A stretch of 7,030 bases of DNA from Elusimicrobiota bacterium (lineage in GTDB: Bacteria > Elusimicrobiota > Elusimicrobia > FEN-1173): contig JACQPF010000196.1 in assembly GCA_016207625.1 (NCBI GenBank), positions 1-7,030 of the forward strand. Direction: 5' to 3'. A model generated the notes under the pieces. The model worked only from the letters and a program-made list of their open reading frames with translations. It was not told the DNA's origin and ran no database searches. Each line of letters starts with the position of its first letter. Position 1 is the stretch's first letter. The translations under genes were made by a program, and so were the position numbers. Below, piece after piece: positions 1 to 7,030 of the stretch.

Positions 1-35
1 AGGGCGTCAAGCCCTCGTCCTAAAGCTTTGTGCAT
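1..35 (-). CDS. parB: ParB chromosome partitioning protein, N-terminus only (cut by window edge)
   Basis: Only the first 11 full codons are present; they read MHKALGRGLDA. The LGRGL core preceded by basic residues is the standard opening of chromosomal ParB/Spo0J proteins. In that family this short basic N-terminal segment contacts the ParA/Soj dimer and stimulates its ATPase; the DNA-binding and CTPase parts would lie beyond base 1. The ATG at 35 is chosen because it restores the family N-terminus and has an AGGAG ribosome-binding site (46-50) ten bases upstream. An ATG at 42 is in another frame and hits a stop after a few codons. The gene begins 14 bases after the parA stop codon, and the ribosome-binding site shares a base with that stop, so translation is likely coupled to parA. 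Identification rests on few residues but is strengthened by the parA context. Confidence 0.85.
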   Translation of the reverse strand, partial: MHKALGRGLDA

Positions 36-49
36 ATTTCATTTGCTCC

Positions 50-925
50 TTATGATGAAACTTCTCCCGGGGCGGAAGACCCGTTCGCCGCCGGCTCCGC
101 CGGGGACGCGGGAGGCTCGGCCGCGGAATCCTCATGGGGTTCCACGGACAGGCCCCGCCTGCCCAGGAATTCCTTCGCTAAACCAAGGTAGGCCAAGGCT
201 CCGGAAGAATTTTTATCGTACGATAAAACGGGTTTCCCGTAACTGGGGGCTTCCGCCAGACGGATGTTCCTTGGGATCGTGGTCTGATACAACTTGTTCC
301 CGAAGAACTTTTTGACTTCCTGGTGGACCTGCTGGACCAGGTTCGTCCGAGGATCGTACATCGTCACCAGGACGCCCTCCAGCTGAAGGCGCGGGTTCAG
401 CGCGCCGCGCATCCGGTCGATGGTGCGCACGAGGAGCGAGAGGCCCTCGAGCGCGTAATACTCGCACTGCATGGGGATCAGCACCGAATCGGCGCAGGCC
501 AGAGCGTTCAGCGTCAATAAGTTGAGGGCGGGAGGGCAATCGATGAAGATGTATTTGTAGGCCTTATGGAACTTCTCCAGGGCCGTCTTCAAGCGCTTTT
601 CCCGGTTTTCCGCGTTGACGAGCTCCACCTCCACTCCGTACAGGTCGATGTGCGAAGGCGCCACGTCCAGCCATTCCACGCAGGTTTCCCGAAGGATGTC
701 CTCCAAGGGCGCGTCTTGTAAAAGAACGTGATAGATGTGTTTCGTGACCTTCTCGCCCACGATCCCCAGCCCGGAGGAGAGGTTGGATTGCGGGTCCATG
801 TCGATCAGGAGCGTCTCCTGGCCGAGGTGGGCGAGTGACGCGGCCAAATTGATGGCCGTGGTGGTTTTCCCAACGCCTCCCTTTTGATTCGCGATGGCTA
901 TGACTTGCGCCACATTCTCTCTCAA
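50..925 (-). CDS. parA: ParA/Soj family chromosome partitioning ATPase
   Basis: A 291-residue P-loop ATPase of the ParA/MinD superfamily. In this family ATP-bound dimers coat the nucleoid and are released by ParB at parS, moving origins apart. Visible motifs: deviant Walker A KGGVGKTT at residues 15-22 with the signature lysine, switch I region IDMDPQSN at 41-48, Walker B FIDCPP at 127-132, and the family block IPRNIRLAEAPSYGKP in the C-terminal third. There is no N-terminal DNA-binding domain, so it is the short chromosomal Soj type, not the long plasmid type. The last roughly 35 residues are a disordered-looking tail rich in Ala, Pro, Glu and Ser. The start is uncertain: TTG at 925 overlaps the upstream TGA as TTGA, while GTG at 913 has GAGAG just ahead and gives the more typical opening MAQVIAIANQKGG. 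parB follows after 14 bases. Confidence 0.95.
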   Translation of the reverse strand: MRENVAQVIAIANQKGGVGKTTTAINLAASLAHLGQETLLIDMDPQSNLSSGLGIVGEKVTKHIYHVLLQDAPLEDILRETCVEWLDVAPSHIDLYGVEVELVNAENREKRLKTALEKFHKAYKYIFIDCPPALNLLTLNALACADSVLIPMQCEYYALEGLSLLVRTIDRMRGALNPRLQLEGVLVTMYDPRTNLVQQVHQEVKKFFGNKLYQTTIPRNIRLAEAPSYGKPVLSYDKNSSGALAYLGLAKEFLGRRGLSVEPHEDSAAEPPASPAEPAANGSSAPGEVSS

Positions 926-1227
926 TCCAAATCGATTTCCCGCATGGGGGGCGGAGCGTCGGGCTCTTCTTTGGCCCGCTTCATGGCTTCCTCAAAGGTT
1001 TTCTTCAGCCGGCTGCCTTTATTCTTCTCCGCCTCGAGGGACTTCCGGAACGCTTCTTCGCGCTGGCCGACGTTTTCTTTCAGAGCCTGCACGGCCTTGG
1101 CGATGTCCGTCACGGGAGACGTCTTGACTTCCTTATGGAGCAGGACTTCTTTCGTCTCGGCGTCCACCACAAGGATCGCCTGGCAGGCGGGACAGCGCAC
1201 TTCAAATGTGGATCGGTTCTCAGCCAT
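922..1227 (-). CDS. Small CxxC (half zinc-ribbon) and coiled-coil protein, function unknown
   Basis: About 101 residues, not assignable to a named family from the sequence. The N-terminal part (residues 8-30) looks like a beta-hairpin carrying one CPAC knuckle (Cys12, Cys15), followed by ILVVDAETKEVLL. No second Cys pair exists, so metal binding would need dimerisation or a partner. Residues about 40-88 are strongly charged, rich in Lys and Glu and probably a helical coiled coil. The C-terminus has a PPP break and ends in acidic residues. Three adjacent starts are possible: TTG at 1233, ATG at 1230 and ATG at 1227. The last is preferred because it sits 7 bases after the AAGGA site. The TGA stop overlaps the parA TTG codon by 4 bases, indicating translational coupling and a likely role tied to parA or to its operon. 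That role is inference only. Confidence 0.75.
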   Translation of the reverse strand: MAENRSTFEVRCPACQAILVVDAETKEVLLHKEVKTSPVTDIAKAVQALKENVGQREEAFRKSLEAEKNKGSRLKKTFEEAMKRAKEEPDAPPPMREIDLD

Positions 1228-1307
1228 CATCAATTCCTTCAGGAAAAAATAGGGAATTCCCGGGAAGCCTTGGACGACAGGACCCCCGGGCGACGTGGTG
1301 TGCGGAG

Positions 1308-1335
1308 ATTATACAAAAAACGTTCTATTAGATAA
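1308..1335 (-). promoter_or_regulatory. Possible promoter of the small protein-parA-parB operon
   Basis: Reading the minus strand, there is a perfect TATAAT (-10) at 1313-1308. A weak -35 candidate TTATCT (3 of 6 consensus positions) lies at 1335-1330, 16 bases upstream. Transcription would begin near 1301, giving a leader of about 70 bases before the ATG at 1227. It lies just beyond the hairpins that follow the receptor gene, where a new transcription unit would need its own promoter. The leader contains two overlapping perfect palindromes, GGGAATTCCC (1252-1261) and TTCCCGGGAA (1257-1266). The -10 is convincing and the -35 is poor. Confidence 0.45.
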
Positions 1336-1346
1336 GGATTTTTTGT

Positions 1347-1403
1347 GGCGGCCCATGCCTGGCGGCATGGGCCGCCCGCGCCGGTGTTTTGGCGCGGGCG
1401 GCC
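1347..1403 (-). terminator. Two overlapping hairpins after the receptor gene, probable terminator
   Basis: Hairpin A has perfect 13-bp arms at 1347-1359 and 1364-1376 with a 4-base loop. Hairpin B has perfect 13-bp arms at 1370-1382 and 1391-1403 with an 8-base loop. Bases 1370-1376 belong to both, so only one can form fully at a time. They start 21 bases beyond the stop codon of the minus-strand receptor gene. On that strand hairpin A is followed by ACAAAAAATCC, not by a run of T, so this is not a textbook intrinsic terminator. Position and stability still favour transcription stopping or 3' end protection. Confidence 0.5.
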
Positions 1404-1424
1404 GGGAGTTGAAGCTGTGGAAAC

Positions 1425-3620
1425 TTAGAACGTGTAGGTGACGCCCGTCATGAAGTTGAACTTCGGCTGCTGGATCTGAGGCAAATATTTCACCCCATCC
1501 GCCGTGCGTACGCCGCTGTGGTAATACGTGGAGTTGAAGACGTTGTCGAATTTCGCGAACAGGCTCGCCTTCGCGCCCAAACGATAGTTGGCGTTGAGGC
1601 CCACGACGGTGTAGCCCTTGATGGAGCGCAGGATCGGGCTCGTGGCGGGGTTTTTCGCGTGGTTGACAGTGTTCTTCTTCGACACATAATTGGCTTTGGG
1701 GTAGAGCGAGAGCTTCCCGACGGTGTAGAGCACGCCGAGGTTGAGCTTCACCGGAGCCATGTCGCCGATCTCGGTTCCATTGCCGTCCTCGTTGAAAGCG
1801 CCCGACACGTTGCTTTCCAAGACGATGTTTTTGAGCAGGTGCCGGTCCAAGGACAACTCATAGCCGTTGATCTTGGCTTCCCCGGTGTTTCGGTGCTGAT
1901 CCAAGCCGGGAAGGCCGGAAGGCTGGAGGGTGATCACGTCGCTGACCTTGCTGGTGTAGACGGCGGCGGAAACCCGCATCCGCTCGGTGGCGTACATGGT
2001 TCCCACCTCGTAGGACTTCAGCTTCTCCGGCTTCAATGTCGGGTTGGGCACGCGGAGGCCGGCGGTGGAATACTTCGTCCAGTCATCCGCTTCCTGAAAA
2101 GCCTCGGAATACTGGGCCCGAAGGCTCATGTTGCCCGCCATTTTGTAAACGACGGCCATCCGGGGAACGATCACGTTATAACCTCGATCGTTCTCGTCAC
2201 GGCTGCGTTCGCCCCGGGCGCCCACCACGACCTCCAAGGGGTCCGCCGGTTGCACGATGGCCTGGAGATAAGACCCCATTCTCCTTCGAGAATGACGCGG
2301 GCTGGCCATGATATTGCCTTTCGTGTTCCCTTCGCTGTAGTCCTCCTGGGTGTCCGTGTAATTGTAGACCAACCCGGCGGAGAGGTTGAGCATGTCCGCC
2401 GGCTTGTAGCTCACCCGCTCATCCACGTTGACGTCCCAGGCGAGGATCCGGTCGTAGGGCGCGGCCCCTATGCCTTTCGAGAGGGAGGAGAGCTTCTGGA
2501 GATAGGTGTTGTAATCGTTGTTAACGATCCCCGTGGTGTTGGCGGTGCTGTCGTTGGCGCTGTAGTATTTGGAGCTGAGCCAGGCGCTGGGAAGCAGTTG
2601 GTGATACCGGTAAGCCGCTTGGCTGTCCAGGGCCAGGTTATCGGAAATTTTCAGCTTATGAGACAATGAGTAGCCCTGGTTCATATCCGCCCACTCGGCG
2701 TATTTCGCCCGGGTCTTCACGTTGATGTAGCGCCGTTCGTCCGTGTCGTTCTTCAGCCAGGCGAGACCCGTGAACTTGAAATTGCCGAAGAAGAGGTTGC
2801 CGTGGAGGCCCCAGTAGGAAAGCGGAAGCTCCTCGTTCAGGTCCGAGATGTCGGTGAGCCGGTTGTCGAGGAAGAGTTTCGGCTGGCTATAGGCGCCGGT
2901 GTAATTGCTTGAAAAACTTCCCGGGAAGGTGAGCTTGCGGGTGTTCTTGTTCGGCAATTCGTCCTGCTGGACGTACCGGCCCGTGAGGTTGAAGCCGAAG
3001 CGCTCGCCGACCTTCTTCCCTACGCTGGCGTCCAGGGTCTTGGTGCCCCAGCTGCCGTAGCTCACGGCGGCCTTGGGGCGGCCCACCTCGTCTTGGGACT
3101 TGGTGATGATGTTGACGATGCCGCCGAAGGCGTTGGTGCCGTAGAGGGCCGACGCCGGGCCGTAGAGCACCTCGATGCGCTTGACTTGGCTTAAAGGGTA
3201 CTGACGGGCCACCCAGTTCGTCTGCTTCCAGATATCGTTTTCGACGATGCCGTCGTACATGAGGATGAACCGTTCCGAGTTGCTCGAACGGAACCCGCGC
3301 ATGAAGATGTTGGTGTATGTGGCGGAGAAGTCCTTCGAGATGTCGAACCCCGGCAGGTCCTGAAAGACCTCATACAGGTCCGTGTAGCCGCGCTGCCGGA
3401 TCTGTTCGTCGGTGACGACCACCATGGTCGCGGGGGACGATAAAATGGATTGCTCTTCCCGCGTCGCCGTGACCACCGTCGGGATGTCGCCGAAGATCAT
3501 CTCTTCTCCCATGGTGAAAGATTGCACGAGCAAGGTGTCGCCGGTTCCGGAAGTCCATCCCTGTTGACCGAGCATGACAAGGCAGAGGAGCTGCGCCAGA
3601 AGAGCCTTGATTGTTTTCAT
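1425..3620 (-). CDS. TonB-dependent outer membrane receptor
   Basis: A 731-residue protein with the full architecture of a TonB-dependent receptor, within the usual 600-800 range. Residues 1-24 form a signal peptide (MKTIK, a hydrophobic stretch of Leu, Val and Met, then a polar end). Residues about 45-54, DIPTVVTATR, match the position and style of a TonB box leading into the plug. The plug (about 46-178) has MRGF at 107-110 and the conserved block VLYGPASALYGTNAFGG at 151-167. The rest is the 22-strand barrel, with the family motif FDNVFNSTYY near the end and a terminal Phe, the signal for beta-barrel insertion by the BAM complex. It would import a large ligand using TonB energy; siderophore, haem, cobalamin or sugar cannot be told apart here. 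The ATG at 3620 has GGGAGG about 12 bases upstream. No TonB, ExbB or ABC transporter gene lies in the window. It is transcribed divergently from the kinase. Confidence 0.95.
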   Translation of the reverse strand: MKTIKALLAQLLCLVMLGQQGWTSGTGDTLLVQSFTMGEEMIFGDIPTVVTATREEQSILSSPATMVVVTDEQIRQRGYTDLYEVFQDLPGFDISKDFSATYTNIFMRGFRSSNSERFILMYDGIVENDIWKQTNWVARQYPLSQVKRIEVLYGPASALYGTNAFGGIVNIITKSQDEVGRPKAAVSYGSWGTKTLDASVGKKVGERFGFNLTGRYVQQDELPNKNTRKLTFPGSFSSNYTGAYSQPKLFLDNRLTDISDLNEELPLSYWGLHGNLFFGNFKFTGLAWLKNDTDERRYINVKTRAKYAEWADMNQGYSLSHKLKISDNLALDSQAAYRYHQLLPSAWLSSKYYSANDSTANTTGIVNNDYNTYLQKLSSLSKGIGAAPYDRILAWDVNVDERVSYKPADMLNLSAGLVYNYTDTQEDYSEGNTKGNIMASPRHSRRRMGSYLQAIVQPADPLEVVVGARGERSRDENDRGYNVIVPRMAVVYKMAGNMSLRAQYSEAFQEADDWTKYSTAGLRVPNPTLKPEKLKSYEVGTMYATERMRVSAAVYTSKVSDVITLQPSGLPGLDQHRNTGEAKINGYELSLDRHLLKNIVLESNVSGAFNEDGNGTEIGDMAPVKLNLGVLYTVGKLSLYPKANYVSKKNTVNHAKNPATSPILRSIKGYTVVGLNANYRLGAKASLFAKFDNVFNSTYYHSGVRTADGVKYLPQIQQPKFNFMTGVTYTF

Positions 3621-3681
3621 AAGTTTTTAATTCCTCCCATTGATCATAATTCCGATTCACATGTCCTATTAACATCTCTCC

Positions 3682-3722
3682 TATCCTGTAGCAAGGATAA
3701 CGGCGGACGGGAACCCTGTCAA
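3682..3722 (-). promoter_or_regulatory. Promoter and probable operator of the TonB-dependent receptor
   Basis: On the minus strand a perfect -35 box TTGACA (3722-3717) is separated by exactly 17 bases from TATCCT (3699-3694), a 4-of-6 -10 box. Transcription would begin near 3687, giving a leader of about 66 bases. The -10 box is also one arm of a perfect dyad on the plus strand, TATCCT at 3682-3687 and AGGATA at 3694-3699 with 6 bases between, covering the -10 and start site. The -35 box sits inside a smaller dyad, CCCT/AGGG (3714-3725). A regulator bound at the 3682-3699 dyad would block polymerase. The regulator is unknown, and no clear Fur box was recognised. Confidence 0.6.
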
Positions 3723-3735
3723 GGGAAAAAAACAC

Positions 3736-3764
3736 TTGAAATCACCCCTCTCCCGCGTCATGAT
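3736..3764 (+). promoter_or_regulatory. Candidate promoter of the hybrid kinase
   Basis: TTGAAA (3736-3741, 5 of 6 to the -35 consensus) is followed after 17 bases by CATGAT (3759-3764, 4 of 6 to the -10 consensus). Transcription would begin near 3771, leaving a leader of only about 12 bases before the ATT at 3783. The 9-bp inverted repeat at 3744-3775 would then lie across the promoter as DNA, not in the mRNA. No better plus-strand promoter was found in 3621-3782. The assignment is tentative. Confidence 0.3.
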
Positions 3765-3775
3765 TTGAGAGGGGT
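3744..3775 (+). promoter_or_regulatory. Inverted repeat covering the kinase ribosome-binding site
   Basis: Perfect 9-bp arms ACCCCTCTC (3744-3752) and GAGAGGGGT (3767-3775) flank a 14-base spacer that contains the palindrome TCATGA (3758-3763). The right arm holds the only Shine-Dalgarno-like stretch near the kinase start. If the site is transcribed, it would fold into a hairpin that hides the ribosome-binding site. If transcription begins near 3771, it would be a protein-binding operator over the promoter. The repeat is seen directly; its role is inferred. Confidence 0.5.
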
Positions 3776-3782
3776 TACCGTC

Positions 3783-6947
<3,165 letters not shown>

Positions 6948-6955
6948 ATTATTTT

Positions 6956-6990
6956 AAAGGTGTTTCCTTTCCTTTGCCGCTTTCTCTTTT
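6956..6990 (+). terminator. Weak terminator-like region after the kinase
   Basis: Eight bases after the stop codon, a small perfect hairpin AAAGG/CCTTT (6956-6960 and 6966-6970, 5-base loop) is followed by pyrimidine-rich DNA ending in CTTTCTCTTTTT (6980-6991). The stem is short and AT-rich and the T run is separated from it, so any intrinsic termination here would be inefficient. Confidence 0.25.
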
Positions 6991-6991
6991 T

Positions 6992-7030
6992 AAACTATAT
7001 ATACAATTTAAATTTTGACAAACTATATAT
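6992..7030. repeat. AT-rich direct repeat with a -35-like box, likely upstream region of the next gene
   Basis: The 11-base sequence AAACTATATAT occurs at 6992-7002 and again at 7020-7030, with starts 28 bases apart. Between them lies a perfect palindrome AATTTAAATT (7005-7014) and a perfect TTGACA (7015-7020) that overlaps the second copy by one base. A plus-strand -10 box for it would fall past the window end. The stretch 6948-7030 is about 77 percent A+T, in sharp contrast to the GC-rich genes. It is probably a promoter or UP-element-like region. The second repeat copy may continue past the edge. Confidence 0.4.

Noticed and set aside
1518..2669. Long plus-strand frame opposite the receptor gene
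   Set aside because: The opposite strand has clear signal peptide, plug and barrel motifs. The plus-strand product has no recognisable domain and is explained by codon bias.
3370..3675. Minus-strand reading frame starting at ATG 3675 in the receptor leader, overlapping the receptor start out of frame
   Set aside because: AGGAG lies only 2 bases before the ATG and the product looks like a frame shadow of the receptor. It could at most be a minor leader ORF that interferes with receptor translation.
3621..3735. Fur box in the receptor control region
   Set aside because: The short AT-rich stretches here do not form a GATAATGATAATCATTATC-like array, so iron regulation cannot be claimed from sequence.
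3450..3782. Extension of the kinase reading frame back to an ATG at 3450
   Set aside because: This part would overlap antisense the first 171 bases of the well-supported receptor gene, has no ribosome-binding site and resembles no domain. The open frame appears to be chance.

Overview
The window comes from a Gram-negative bacterium with GC-rich genes. The evidence for an outer membrane is a complete TonB-dependent receptor with a beta-barrel C-terminus. A chromosomal-type parA-parB pair suggests a chromosome (or large replicon) segregation locus. I cannot fix the phylum from the sequence. No rRNA, tRNA, transposase, CRISPR array or parS-like site was seen.

Layout. On the minus strand, transcription runs from about 3690 down to 1. 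A TonB-dependent receptor (1425-3620) comes first, followed by a hairpin-rich gap (1234-1424). Then comes a compact operon: a small CxxC/coiled-coil protein (922-1227), a ParA/Soj ATPase (50-925) and the first codons of parB (1-35, cut by the window edge). The small protein and parA overlap by 4 bases, and the parB ribosome-binding site overlaps the parA stop codon, so the three are probably translated as a unit. On the plus strand, a very large soluble hybrid histidine kinase (about 3783-6947) diverges from the receptor. It is built as degenerate AhpD-like domain, helical region, coiled coil, PAS, HisKA, HATPase, receiver, receiver, HPt. The window ends in 83 bases of very AT-rich DNA with a repeat and a -35-like box.

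Regulation. The divergent region 3621-3782 is the densest part. It has a good minus-strand promoter for the receptor (TTGACA, 17 bases, TATCCT) whose -10 box is one arm of a perfect 6-6-6 dyad. It also has a 9-bp inverted repeat just ahead of the kinase, whose right arm is the only Shine-Dalgarno-like sequence near the kinase start. No standard start codon lies at the right distance from that site, but an in-frame ATT does. Two perfect 13-bp hairpins after the receptor share seven bases, so they cannot both form.

Working together. parA, parB and probably the small protein serve chromosome segregation. The kinase is a cytoplasmic phosphorelay hub that ends in an HPt domain; its output regulator is not in the window. 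The receptor imports an unidentified large ligand. A link between kinase and receptor rests only on their shared divergent promoter region.
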